Source: DASUXY01 sp035301985
GTDB lineage: Bacteria > Bacillota > Bacilli > Bacillales > Amphibacillaceae
DNA: 64,000 nt
NCBI GenBank assembly: GCA_035301985.1
Contig: DATGTE010000049.1
Span: 43,918 to 107,917 of the forward strand
Reading direction: 5' to 3'
Below are positions 26,081 through 34,428 of the stretch, one piece after another (position 1 is the first letter of the stretch; each line of letters opens with the position of its first letter). The notes beneath the pieces were generated by a model. The model was not told the origin of the DNA, ran no database searches, and worked only from the letters and a program-made list of their open reading frames with translations. The translations under genes and the position numbers were made by a program.

Positions 26081-27073
26081 ATGAAAGAGGAAAACAAAGG
26101 CACTCCGAAAAATAAATGGAGTCGCATCTACCGAAAGAAGTGGTTTTTTCCAGCGCTTTACTTAGCCATCGCTACCATACTTCTATCGGTTGTTGTTTGG
26201 TATCAAAATGTAGGTCAAGTTCCTGAGGCTGAACAGGAAACCGAACAAGGAGATGACTATGTACCGAGTCCATATGATGAAGAGGCTGAGGCCGTCGTTG
26301 ATCAGCAAGAAGTTATCAAAATGCCTGTTAAAGATAAAAAACAAGCAGAAATCGTAACTAAATTTTATGATTACAACGCAGAACAAGAGGATCAGGAAAA
26401 TGCATTGGTCCTTTATAACAACCGTTACTATCAAAGTACAGGCATTGACATTGCATTTGAAGATGGCGAACCCTTTGATGTCATTGCATCTTTAAGTGGA
26501 ACCGTTACAGAAGTTAAAGAAGATCCGCTTCTCGGCAATGTCGTCGTCATGGATCATGAGAATGATGTGATGACCTATTATGCAAGTTTGCAAGAAGTAG
26601 ATGTCAAAGCGGGTGACAAAGTAAAGCAAGGTGAGGATTTAGGTGTTGCTGGTAAAAATTTATTTGGAAAAGATCACGGGACACACGTTCACTTTGAAAT
26701 TAGAAAAGACGGAAAAGAAGTTGATCCAGAAAGCTATTTCGATCAACCAGTGAGTAAGTTGGACGAGGAAGCAGCTGAAGAAACGACAGAAGAAGAGAAA
26801 GCAGAAGACGAAGCACCAGAAGAAGAAAAAACAGAAGATGACGCAACAGACGAGGAAAATAAGGAAGAATCATCGGAATCAGAAGAAAATAAGGAAACCT
26901 CAACTGAAGAGGGTAATGAAGAAAAAGACAATGAAAAGAAATCTTCTGAAGATGAGCGCGAAGGATTGAGTGATGATCCTTCTCAAAATGAAGATCACGA
27001 GTCAGATCGTTCAGATGTGAATCAAGATGAACAACTGACTCCAAATAAAGACGACCATCCATTTGACCGTTAA
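26081..27073 (+). CDS. spoIIQ: Stage II sporulation protein Q with acidic C-terminal tail
   Basis: SpoIIQ is the forespore half of the SpoIIIAH-SpoIIQ channel joining forespore and mother cell. The 330-residue protein has a membrane helix at about 20-42 and a LytM/M23 domain at about 110-220. In that domain the usual first zinc histidine is replaced (QSTGIDIA), while the distal HVHFEIR is kept, so it is probably not an active peptidase, as in B. subtilis. The last ~105 residues are a low-complexity tail of Glu, Asp, Lys and Ser. ATG 26081 follows GAGGTGATGAG. The name is supported by the sigma-F promoter and by its place after spoIID. Confidence 0.92.
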   Translation: MKEENKGTPKNKWSRIYRKKWFFPALYLAIATILLSVVVWYQNVGQVPEAEQETEQGDDYVPSPYDEEAEAVVDQQEVIKMPVKDKKQAEIVTKFYDYNAEQEDQENALVLYNNRYYQSTGIDIAFEDGEPFDVIASLSGTVTEVKEDPLLGNVVVMDHENDVMTYYASLQEVDVKAGDKVKQGEDLGVAGKNLFGKDHGTHVHFEIRKDGKEVDPESYFDQPVSKLDEEAAEETTEEEKAEDEAPEEEKTEDDATDEENKEESSESEENKETSTEEGNEEKDNEKKSSEDEREGLSDDPSQNEDHESDRSDVNQDEQLTPNKDDHPFDR

Positions 27074-27141
27074 TTCATAAAATCGACATCATGGAGTGGC
27101 TTGTCGAAAGTCGAAAACATTTATATGAGTGATAAACTCAG

Positions 27142-27173
27142 TCCTAGTAAAAATGTGTTACTAGGATTTTTTT
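27142..27173. terminator. Terminator between spoIIQ and the YerD-like gene
   Basis: TCCTAGTAA at 27142-27150 pairs with TTACTAGGA at 27158-27166, followed by seven T. It ends spoIIQ. Lying between convergent genes, it may also limit antisense reading. Confidence 0.85.
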
Positions 27174-27254
27174 GTGTCTCACGCTACATATCCCTAAGTT
27201 AGACGGTGCTATTTTCTGCAAAAATGAAATTATCTTTTCATGGGAGGAGTATTC

Positions 27255-28856
27255 TCAATCCGGGTTGTTTTCTCTGACCATCGATTGGTAGATTTCTTCT
27301 AGCGATGTGACCATTCCCTTTTCATCTTTATACATAACATGCTCTCGTTTAAAGTGAACAGGCGAATCGAGCCCAGCAGCTGCTGCAAGACGAAATAATC
27401 CTTTGCGTAGAGTGAGTAAATAGTTTGCCGTCCGATGTTTTTTCTCATCAATTACAAGTGCTTTTTGTAAATCAGGGTCTGTTGTAGCTACTCCAACCGG
27501 ACAGGCATTGGAATGGCACTTCAACGTTTGAATACAGCCCACAGTAATCATAAATCCACGTGCAATATGAACAAGATCTGCTCCCATCGCTAGGGCAATG
27601 GCGATGCGGTCTGGGGTAAACAACTTGCCGGATGCAATCACCTTCACTTGCTGTCGAACACCATATTTTCTTAATGCGTAATCGAGTAAAGGCAAGGCTG
27701 ATTTAATTGGTAATCCGACGCTATCTGCCAATTCTTGGTAGGATGCACCTGTGCCGCCTTCACCGCCATCAATCGTAATGAAGTCAGGACTTTGGCCACT
27801 TTCTTTTATATGTTTTGCTAATGCATCAGCTTCTATGCGCCCCCCGATGACGATTTTTATTCCTACTGGCTTTCCTGTATGTTCACGAATTTCGTTCATA
27901 AAGGAAAAGAGAGAGGACAGATCATCGTATTCGATGAAGCGATTTGGACTATCGATGGATTGATATGGCTTCACCATTCGAATGCGGGCAATTTCTTCGG
28001 TCACCTTTTCGGCATCAATGTGCCCACCCCGTGTTTTTGCTCCCTGTGCTAGCTTAATTTCAAAGGCCTTCACTTGAGGTATGTTGCTCTTCTCAAGAAG
28101 TTCATCCCAATCGAAATTGCCTTCTAAATCTCGCACGCCAAATAAGCCTGGACCGATTTGCACCATAAGGTCTACTCCGCCCTTTAAATGGTAATCGGAA
28201 ATCCCACCCTCGCCCGTATTCATCCAGGTACCTTTAGCAATCCCTAATCCCATCGATAGTGCAGTGATCGCATGGTCACCTAAAGAGCCATAGCTCATCG
28301 CCGACATCCCAATTTGCCCCTTTATAATAAATGGATGTTTTGTATTCTCGCCGATGACGATTGCATCTGCATCGTCTAATAAATATGCAGGTGAGTCATC
28401 TTGTACCCACTTTTCTTTTCGTTGCGTAAACAACGGATCTTTTAGTAAAAGATACCGATGCGTGATAGCTCTTACATCTGGATTCATACGTAATTCGTTT
28501 GTCAGTTTTGGGAAGAGGGCATTTCTTATATAAAAACCTGGTTCATCAAAATCTCGTTGCGATCCAAAGCCAATGACGTCTCGTTTATATTTGGCACTTT
28601 TAACGATATGTTCATAATCTTTTCGCGAAAAAGGTTTTCCTTCCAAATCATGATTAAAAAAATATTGGCGTAACTCGGGACCGATTTGTTCCAAGAAATA
28701 TCTTGCTCTTCCTAGGAGTGGATAGTTACGTAAAATGGGATGTTGCTTTTGCTTTCGATCGATATAAAATATGTATGTTCCGATGATGATTAATGTGATT
28801 ACAATAATGGTGACAATCGTAAAACTAATCACGGTCATAATATTCGCTATGTTCAT
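27255..28856 (-). CDS. yerD: Glutamate-synthase-family FMN protein (YerD-like)
   Basis: This 533-residue protein has an N-terminal membrane helix (about 5-30) and a glutamate synthase central/FMN domain. Recognisable blocks are SAMSYGSLGDHAITALSMG, NTGEGGISDYH, GGRIEADALAKHIKESG, ITIDGGEGGTGASY, GADLVHIARGFM and the cysteine-containing CHSNACPVGVATTDP that in full GltB binds the 3Fe-4S cluster. It lacks the glutaminase domain, so it cannot use glutamine by itself. It matches the YerD family of stand-alone proteins, whose substrate is unclear. It is transcribed opposite to its neighbours and ends close to the spoIIQ terminator. Confidence 0.87.
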   Translation of the reverse strand: MNIANIMTVISFTIVTIIVITLIIIGTYIFYIDRKQKQHPILRNYPLLGRARYFLEQIGPELRQYFFNHDLEGKPFSRKDYEHIVKSAKYKRDVIGFGSQRDFDEPGFYIRNALFPKLTNELRMNPDVRAITHRYLLLKDPLFTQRKEKWVQDDSPAYLLDDADAIVIGENTKHPFIIKGQIGMSAMSYGSLGDHAITALSMGLGIAKGTWMNTGEGGISDYHLKGGVDLMVQIGPGLFGVRDLEGNFDWDELLEKSNIPQVKAFEIKLAQGAKTRGGHIDAEKVTEEIARIRMVKPYQSIDSPNRFIEYDDLSSLFSFMNEIREHTGKPVGIKIVIGGRIEADALAKHIKESGQSPDFITIDGGEGGTGASYQELADSVGLPIKSALPLLDYALRKYGVRQQVKVIASGKLFTPDRIAIALAMGADLVHIARGFMITVGCIQTLKCHSNACPVGVATTDPDLQKALVIDEKKHRTANYLLTLRKGLFRLAAAAGLDSPVHFKREHVMYKDEKGMVTSLEEIYQSMVRENNPD

Positions 28857-29249
28857 CTAGATCACCTCACTTGTTACGAAAGAATCTTTGGATTTAGGTT
28901 GTTTCAAAAGCAAGAAATTTATCCATGAATTAAGAGAGGGGTGGCTGAAGAAGGTGTTTATTTCCAATAATTCACATGCATAAACTATAAAAATGACAAA
29001 AAATGTCGAACAATTATCCTTGTTTTTGCTAAAATGTATGATAATATAATAAATAATTACAATATTTCCAACAATTGTTACATATTCTGTCATTTATTTG
29101 TATAATCCATGCCGTCATCGATCCACTTACTTATTTGATTCACCGTGTCAACGGTACTTCTAACAGCCGATCTTCATATATCTCATAAAAATACTCAAGC
29201 GTCTTATCTTCAACAATTGTAAATATGATGTGAGAAAGGAATGCGAATT
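28857..29249. other. Divergent intergenic region between yerD and the AimR-like gene
   Basis: This very AT-rich stretch carries a plus-strand TATAAT at 29101-29106 with GTTACA 18 bases upstream (29077-29082), a plausible promoter for the receptor gene. On the minus strand TTGTAA and TACATT are spaced by 18 bases for yerD. An open minus frame (28857-29093) has no homology or ribosome site that I recognise. Confidence 0.35.
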
Positions 29250-30284
29250 ATGGATGATGCGAAGATTAAGTTTATGTCTGAAGCTGAAATGATTCGGGGG
29301 AAAGGCTTGTCGTTTGGACATTTTGTGATGTCGCTTTCACAAGAGCACGACCACGAGACGGCTCATGACTTGACACGTCAATATTGCCTCCAATCCCCAT
29401 CAGACGAAATTTGTAAAACGTGCATGGAATTTTTATATATGAATGGTTATTTTGATGATTTACGCCGAATCATTGACAGCAATAAAACGTCTCAACAACA
29501 AACAAATCAATTATGGGCAGAAATATATCAGATCATGATCGACCGCCGAATGAAAAGACACCCATCTCACCTACTACTCCAACGTTTGAATAGCATCATG
29601 ACGGATGATGCGAATTTAACATGTTTGATCGAACTAACGAGAGTATCCATATATTATGATCAAAATAAGTTTGGAAAAATCGCTAACCTTCTTGATGAAC
29701 AACACAATTTATTTTCTCAGGTAAATGATCGCTTTTTATTGTCGAGTTTTGATTTGAGGTTATATCAACTGTTGTTTGTTTATTATTGGGTTCGCAATGA
29801 ATTAATTATGGCGCGAAAGTATGCTTTTCGAGCCCTCAATGAAACGAATAGTGTATTAACAAAAGCTTCTCTGCATACGAATTTAGGGTTGACATACACA
29901 TTTGATACGTATGCGCAAGGTATGTACCATTTTAAAGAAGCATTAAAACTTGCGAACACATACCAGTTGGAACAAGTGAAGCGTTCCATTCAACAAAAAA
30001 ACATTCCATTTTTCTCGGCACATTTTGGACATGTTGAAGGTATTGAAACGGATGATCGTAGTGAACAGGCACATTTAGAGATTGCTAAAGGGAATCGTTC
30101 AAAAGCCATCACTATTTTAGAACAAATGCCGCTTGATAGTCCTTTTAAATTATATTATTTAGGGTTAGCGAAGCAAGATAAAGCTATTTTACTCCAATCG
30201 TACAGTGATTTTATAAATAAACGCAGTGACTACTTTTTTAGTCGTTTGCCATTGAATGTTTTAAAAACGATGGATCATCGATAG
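29250..30284 (+). CDS. AimR-like peptide-pheromone receptor lacking the HTH domain
   Basis: This 344-residue all-helical protein resembles AimR, the arbitrium receptor of SPbeta-type phages (RRNPP superfamily). The match is best at both ends of the TPR-like array: TRQYCLQSPSDEICKTCMEF near the N-terminus, and EQAHLEIAKGNRSKAITIL followed by YYLGLAKQDKA and FFSRLPLNVLKTM at the C-terminus. In AimR about 40-50 residues of helix-turn-helix precede this; here only about 20 residues do, and in-frame stops (TGA 29226, TAA 29220) block extension. ATG 29250 lies 9 bases after AAAGGA. It sits among sporulation genes with no phage genes nearby and is followed by a small exported peptide gene. Function is inferred. 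Confidence 0.72.
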   Translation: MDDAKIKFMSEAEMIRGKGLSFGHFVMSLSQEHDHETAHDLTRQYCLQSPSDEICKTCMEFLYMNGYFDDLRRIIDSNKTSQQQTNQLWAEIYQIMIDRRMKRHPSHLLLQRLNSIMTDDANLTCLIELTRVSIYYDQNKFGKIANLLDEQHNLFSQVNDRFLLSSFDLRLYQLLFVYYWVRNELIMARKYAFRALNETNSVLTKASLHTNLGLTYTFDTYAQGMYHFKEALKLANTYQLEQVKRSIQQKNIPFFSAHFGHVEGIETDDRSEQAHLEIAKGNRSKAITILEQMPLDSPFKLYYLGLAKQDKAILLQSYSDFINKRSDYFFSRLPLNVLKTMDHR

Positions 30285-30318
30285 AAATCGTCATGCAGGT
30301 CACGACACACATGATCCA

Positions 30319-30371
30319 CTGATCAACATGACCGTTGAAGTACTTGCTTAGATCACTTTTTCATTGATCAG
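30319..30371 (+). promoter_or_regulatory. Inverted repeat between receptor and peptide genes
   Basis: CTGATCAA at 30319-30326 and TTGATCAG at 30364-30371 form a perfect 8-base inverted repeat spaced by 37 bases. Each half contains the palindrome TGATCA. AimR dimers bind widely spaced inverted sites upstream of their target, so this could be an operator, but short TGATCA repeats also occur by chance. Confidence 0.35.
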
Positions 30372-30450
30372 CTATAACAGTTGTGCACATAGGGTTCAAC
30401 GTGTTTTCGATGAGATGAATGAGCATATTCGTTAAAAAGGAGGGATGAGC

Positions 30451-30600
30451 ATGACAAAGTTTCGTGCATTCGCCATCGCGGGATTGTTAGCATTCGTCGT
30501 CGCATTTGCTGGAGTAGGCAAGGGGCAACTCACAGCGGATCCAGAAATGGGTCAAGTGGACGGAATATTTGCGGATCCAGAAATGGGCCAAGTTGATTAA
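30451..30600 (+). CDS. Exported signalling-peptide precursor with duplicated nonapeptide
   Basis: A 49-codon gene begins at ATG 30451 after a strong AAGGAGGG site. Residues 1-25 look like a Sec signal (MTKFRAFAIAGLLAFVVAFA) with a small-residue cut region. The remainder contains ADPEMGQVD twice, separated by Gly-Ile-Phe, and the second copy ends exactly at the stop codon. The two copies differ at synonymous third positions (ggt/ggc, gtg/gtt, gac/gat), so peptide-level selection is likely. A small secreted precursor just after an RRNPP-type receptor is the standard receptor-pheromone arrangement. The mature peptide and its processing are unknown. Confidence 0.75.
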   Translation: MTKFRAFAIAGLLAFVVAFAGVGKGQLTADPEMGQVDGIFADPEMGQVD

Positions 30601-30685
30601 CTAAATCAAGAAAGTGCACACTAAGATTGTATGTGAAAGTGGTTTGCTTTAAAATATGTTGAACCCGAATGTTCATTGATAAAGA

Positions 30686-30809
30686 GGTTGGGACATAACC
30701 TTTTTAAAATGAATGAACCGCATGAAATCCAATTTAAAAACCTTGGTTTCATGCGGTTCTATTTTTATGATTTCATCTATAATCAATTTTTTCAACTTAT
30801 GTCCCGACC
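30686..30809. repeat. Palindromic intergenic repeat, copy 1
   Basis: The element begins GGTTGGGACATAA (30686-30698) and ends TTATGTCCCGACC (30797-30809), so its ends are inverted. Inside, AACCGCATGAAA (30716-30727) pairs with TTTCATGCGGTT (30747-30758). The whole unit could fold as one long hairpin. A related copy lies at 42529-42727. It has no coding capacity and looks like a MITE-like dispersed element. The T-rich tail (CTTTTTATG) may let it act as terminator for the peptide gene. Confidence 0.75.
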
Positions 30810-31432
30810 CCTTTTTATGATTACATTGATTGGAAACGAATGAATGATTGAAAAGAAGTGATTGATCCGAAAAAATCTAATTTCCGCTCATGACGTCTCC
30901 TACTGAAAGTAGTGGGGGCCGTGTGAAGAGCAGATACCTTTGATCCAGCTTGCATATCAAATATGAAATGCTCACGAATTGAACATCTTCATCCTCCATG
31001 TTGTTTTCCCTATGGTTACGAACACGTTGTCCATTTTATGCAAACAATCCATTTTACTCATATTTATTGTGAACTCGTAATAAAATGTTACAAACCAAGC
31101 ATTCTGTAAAGTCTGAGGTGAGAGCTTATGTGGCTCTTTAGCATACGGTGAGCTGATTTGAAATACATATAAATTGTACGGAGAAAACATAATGCTTATA
31201 CACGGAGACATGCATGACGAACGTGTTGATGGAGTAATCATTTCAACTATTCATTATCATAGGGCAACTGGATCAACATATTTGTACTAACAAACGTGAG
31301 TTATGCCACAAAGTTATTAGCTTTTTACACAAGTGTAAAAAGAAGCGAGAAAACGAGTGCGAATCTCTAGTTTCACATCACCTTGTCTCAAATCCACACC
31401 TCGGAAATATCCAACATAGGGAGGAGAATGGT
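30810..31432 (+). other. Intergenic region upstream of spoIIID
   Basis: More than 600 bases without a supported gene. A small hairpin occurs at about 30898-30914 (CTCCTACTGAAAGTAGTGGGG). An 89-codon minus frame (30972-31241) has no ribosome site or recognisable motif. A sigma-E promoter is expected for spoIIID, but I could not place one convincingly. Confidence 0.35.
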
Positions 31433-31747
31433 GTGCACGATTACATCAAAGACAGGACGATCAGGATAGGAGAACATGTCGTGGAGACGAGGAAAACGGT
31501 TCGGATGATCGCGAAAGAATTTGGTGTTTCCAAAAGCACAGTTCACAAAGATTTGACCGAACGTTTACCAAAAATAAATCCCGACCTTGCAGCAAAGGTT
31601 AAAGAAATTTTAGAATACCATAAATCCATTCGTCATCTTCGTGGAGGCGAAGCCACGCGAAGAAAATATCAAATGAAATCACAAAGAGACCCAATGATGG
31701 AACAAATGAAGGAAGATCAATTTCCAGGTACCATTCCTCATCGCTAA
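31433..31747 (+). CDS. spoIIID: Sporulation transcriptional regulator SpoIIID
   Basis: SpoIIID is a small DNA-binding protein of the mother cell that activates and represses sigma-E and sigma-K genes, including sigK. The 104-residue protein begins MHDYIKDRTIRIGEHVVETRKTVRMIAKEFGVSKSTVHKD-type sequence, with the helix-turn-helix at about 22-43 and the adjacent basic helix HLRGGEATRRKYQ. The GTG at 31433 follows GGGAGGAG. It precedes mbl, as in Bacillus. Confidence 0.95.
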   Translation: MHDYIKDRTIRIGEHVVETRKTVRMIAKEFGVSKSTVHKDLTERLPKINPDLAAKVKEILEYHKSIRHLRGGEATRRKYQMKSQRDPMMEQMKEDQFPGTIPHR

Positions 31748-31834
31748 TGAATCAATATGAACGGTTATTAGCCGGAACATGAAGGGGGTGATTTGTCTTC
31801 GGCTCTCTATTCATATGTACCATGTGCTCGATAT

Positions 31835-31873
31835 GAAGAACGCAGCTTCCTATGTTGCGTTCTTCGTTTATTA
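31835..31873 (+). terminator. Terminator of spoIIID
   Basis: GAAGAACGCA at 31835-31844 pairs with TGCGTTCTTC at 31856-31865, a perfect 10-base stem followed by GTTTATT. The remaining sequence to 32070 shows no gene. Confidence 0.65.
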
Positions 31874-32070
31874 CAGCTAGACAGAAATTTTTCTCATTTT
31901 GTATTTACGTATCGAAAAAACACGTAAATGGAATCGTAAGCATACACTTTCAGTAAGATCATATTGGCGACTCACATCATTGATATGAAAACAGATTGAA
32001 TGACTATGTACATGCACATGTCGAAAAAAAGTTTAGAACTTTATGCAGTTATATGTAGAAATTTGTGGTA

Positions 32071-32079
32071 TGATATAAT
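32071..32079 (+). promoter_or_regulatory. Extended -10 promoter for mbl
   Basis: TGATATAAT is a perfect extended -10 (TGnTATAAT) about 60 bases before the mbl start. No clear -35 box is present, which is common for extended -10 promoters. Confidence 0.55.
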
Positions 32080-32138
32080 AACATCATTATGTCGATTGGT
32101 AGGCATAGTATTTTTTTATGTTAGGAGGATTTGAACTC

Positions 32139-33140
32139 ATGTTTTCTAGGGACATAGGAATTGACCTTGGAACAGCGAACGTATTGATCCATGTGAAGGG
32201 CAAAGGAATTGTATTAAATGAACCCGCAGTTGTCGCAATGGATCGCATGACAGGAAAAGTTCTAGAAGTCGGCGAAGAAGCGCGTCGAATGGTTGGTCGT
32301 ACACCTGGTAATATCGAAGCGATCCGCCCGCTAAAGGAAGGTGTGATTGCTGATTTTGATGTGACAGAAGCCATGTTAAAACACTTTATAGATAAAATCA
32401 AGGTACGTGGTTTTTTATCGAAACCTCGCATGCTCATTTGTTGTCCAACAAACATTACAAAAGTTGAGCAAAAAGCGATTAAAGAAGCAGCTGAAAAATC
32501 AGGTGGTAAAAAAGTTTATTTAGAAGAAGAACCGAAAGTAGCCGCGATTGGTGCGGGAATGGAAATATTCCAACCGAGTGGGAATATGGTAATCGATATC
32601 GGTGGAGGTACGACCGATGTAGCTGTATTGTCGATGGGAGGCATTGTTACATCGGAGTCCATTAAAGTCGGTGGTGACAAATTCGATCATGAAATTCTTC
32701 AATATATTAAAAAAGAATACAAACTTTTGATTGGAGAACGTACCGCCGAAGAAATCAAAGTCCATGTAGCAACAGTATTCCCAGGTGCAAGGGATGAATC
32801 ATTGGAAATTCGTGGCCGTGACATGGTTTCCGGTTTGCCACGAACAATTACCGTGCGCTCGGATGAAATTAAAGAAGCGTTAGATGAACCTGTAAAGCTG
32901 ATTGTACAGGCTGCTCGCACAGTTTTAGAGCAAACATCCCCTGAACTATCCGCAGATATTATTGATCGCGGTGTGATGTTAACAGGTGGTGGTGCCCTCA
33001 TCCATGGAATTGATGAGCTTTTGGCTGAGGAATTGAAGGTTCCCGTATTTTTAGCCGAAGAGCCGATGAATTGTGTAGCAAAGGGCACCGGAATTATGCT
33101 AGAGAATATTGATAAAATCGAACGTACAAAGACGGTTTAA
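32139..33140 (+). CDS. mbl: Actin-like cell-shape protein Mbl
   Basis: Mbl is a membrane-associated actin homologue that guides lateral-wall synthesis. The 333-residue protein has the N-terminal amphipathic MFSRDIGIDLGTANVLI with phosphate-1, the connecting LEEEPKVAAIGAG, phosphate-2 MVIDIGGGTTDVAVLS and the adenosine motif VMLTGGGALIHGID. ATG 32139 follows TAGGAGGAT. MreB and Mbl are close paralogues; placement directly after spoIIID points to Mbl. Confidence 0.93.
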   Translation: MFSRDIGIDLGTANVLIHVKGKGIVLNEPAVVAMDRMTGKVLEVGEEARRMVGRTPGNIEAIRPLKEGVIADFDVTEAMLKHFIDKIKVRGFLSKPRMLICCPTNITKVEQKAIKEAAEKSGGKKVYLEEEPKVAAIGAGMEIFQPSGNMVIDIGGGTTDVAVLSMGGIVTSESIKVGGDKFDHEILQYIKKEYKLLIGERTAEEIKVHVATVFPGARDESLEIRGRDMVSGLPRTITVRSDEIKEALDEPVKLIVQAARTVLEQTSPELSADIIDRGVMLTGGGALIHGIDELLAEELKVPVFLAEEPMNCVAKGTGIMLENIDKIERTKTV

Positions 33141-33209
33141 CATCTCTTAAAAAACTTTACCCTTTTTGAATACATGTTAAACCATAGATTGAAGGATTGT
33201 AGGTTTTCA

Positions 33210-33340
33210 ATGTTACGAGGGTTTTACACAGTAGCCAGTGTCACAATTGCTTAACAACGAAATCAAGAAGCATGATTCAATCCTATCGCAATGCGAAGAT
33301 ACCGAGATATAAAACGGATCAGACTACATGACGTGCATTT
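33210..33340 (+). pseudogene. flhO: flhO (flagellar rod protein) pseudogene
   Basis: ATG 33210 opens MLRGFYTVAS, the start of FlhO/FlgG-type rod proteins (typically MLRGLYTAASG), then hits a stop within four more codons. In a shifted frame 33290-33328 reads NAKIPRYKTDQTT, close to the conserved NANTPGYKTDQTT loop. Stops and frameshifts lie between them and the rest has dissolved. In Bacillus flhO follows mbl directly, so position agrees. Confidence 0.75.
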
Positions 33341-33488
33341 CCACTCATACGGATGCAGTAAGTCAGAAAACAACGTGTATTAAAATCGTTGACGAAAGTA
33401 GCATTGAGCGCTGAATGAAATGGGCAGAACAGGTTAATTACTATTCGATATCACCATGTTTTTGCATCAAGTATAAATGGGGGGATTA

Positions 33489-33815
33489 ATGTCACGCACG
33501 ATGATTTAGGCGACGGTAACGATGAATCAGTTGCAGAAAAAATGAGATGTTGTTGGACATAATTTGGCAAATAGTCAAACATCAGGCTATAAAAGTCGTC
33601 AAGCTGAATTTTCCTCTTTGTTATATCAGCAAATCAATCATATGGCAGATCCGGAAAATGCTGAAGGACGTATAACGCCAGATGGTGTACGCGTAGGATC
33701 CGGTGCCAAGCTAGGTTCAACAAACGTTGATTTATCACTTGGTTCAATAAAAAATACCGATTGCCTTAAGCTTTTGTTTTCCAAGAAGAAAACTTACTCT
33801 TCCAAATTCAAGTAA
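33489..33815 (+). pseudogene. flhP: flhP (flagellar rod/hook protein) pseudogene, truncated
   Basis: A GGGG ribosome site precedes ATG 33489, and the frame reads MSRTMI, an in-frame TAG, then TVTMNQLQKK. A frameshift joins it to DVVGHNLANSQTSGYKSRQA, the canonical rod/hook N-terminal motif. The remainder is readable as FSSLLYQQINH, ITPDGVRVGSGAKLGSTNV and LGSIKNTD before it ends about 110 codons in, where FlhP-type proteins run to roughly 250-280 residues. An internal stop, a frameshift and loss of the C-terminal half mark it as dead. In B. subtilis flhO and flhP follow mbl in this order. Confidence 0.85.
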
Positions 33816-33954
33816 ATTAGACGATACAGTGCAGTACACTCGAGCGGGCTCATCAATCATTTGCGTTCATAAAAGGTTGACGAATCATTTCTTGATAAAC
33901 TATAGTTAAAGTTAAGTAAATCACATTGAGAGGGAATAAGGAGAAACCGAAGCC

Positions 33955-34269
33955 ATGCAATTGAAACAAGAAGACAGATTTCCTGCAGATACAAGGAGAG
34001 CGAGACGGCGACGACAAGAGGAAACAAAAGATCCAGTCACCCGTAAAGAACTCAAGAAAAAACGAAAAGAAGAGGGAAAAAAACATAAAAAGCCACGGCG
34101 TCGTGCGTTTCCGATATGGCTGAGGCTTGTTGTGATCATTCTTCTTGCAGCAGTTGCTCTCGCAAGTGGTTTAATGATCGGTTATGGTGTAATTGGTGAC
34201 GGGGTTCCAATCGATGCTCTTAAAAAAGAAACATGGCAACATATCATTGATATTGTGATAAAAAAATAA
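33955..34269 (+). CDS. EpuA-type small membrane protein
   Basis: This 104-residue protein has a strongly basic cytosolic N-terminus (about 1-58, rich in Arg, Lys, Glu), one membrane helix (about 59-80, IWLRLVVIILLAAVALASGLMI) and a short external tail ending in DIVIKK. Its layout and place before fabZ match the EpuA family (PF11772), often mislabelled as an RNA polymerase beta subunit. It has no polymerase features. Function in Bacillaceae is unknown. ATG 33955 follows AAGGAG at 33938-33943. Confidence 0.7.
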   Translation: MQLKQEDRFPADTRRARRRRQEETKDPVTRKELKKKRKEEGKKHKKPRRRAFPIWLRLVVIILLAAVALASGLMIGYGVIGDGVPIDALKKETWQHIIDIVIKK

Positions 34270-34298
34270 TCATTCGGAAATAACAAAAGACTTTACAA

Positions 34299-34341
34299 AA
34301 ATGGCTTGCAACACGTTTCTAGAAAACAACGCAAGCCATTT
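34299..34341. terminator. Stem-loop between the EpuA-type gene and fabZ
   Basis: AAATGGCTTGC at 34299-34309 pairs perfectly with GCAAGCCATTT at 34331-34341. On the plus strand no T-run follows; on the minus strand the arm continues TTTTTG. It may be an attenuator ahead of fabZ. Confidence 0.5.
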
Positions 34342-34428
34342 GTGATGAAAGGATACACTTTCACACATCGTAACAACCGAAGGACGATGTGCCGTGAGTT
34401 ATTGAAAAATAGAGGAGGCGACGATGTA

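Noticed and set aside
26745..27060. Minus-strand open frames opposite the acidic tail of SpoIIQ
   Set aside because: Low-complexity GAA/GAC codons on the plus strand create long leucine- and serine-rich antisense frames.
28857..29093. Minus-strand frame of 78 codons abutting yerD
   Set aside because: Extreme AT-richness explains it; no SD, no homology recognised and it covers the yerD promoter region.
29110..29249. Search for a missing HTH exon or frameshifted N-terminus of the AimR-like gene
   Set aside because: The in-frame upstream translation contains stops and no helix-turn-helix pattern; no shifted frame restores AimR-like sequence. A minus-strand reading ending in YEIYEDRLLEVPLTR was seen but has no start or assignable family.
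30972..31241. 89-codon minus-strand frame upstream of spoIIID
   Set aside because: Composition and lack of a ribosome site argue against a gene.
33955..34269. Label 'DNA-directed RNA polymerase subunit beta' for the EpuA-type protein
   Set aside because: The name is a common database error; the protein is a 104-residue single-helix membrane protein with no polymerase sequence.
34306..34428. N-terminal extension of FabZ
   Set aside because: It runs through a perfect 11-base hairpin and the SD; family members start at the IPHRYPF-proximal position.
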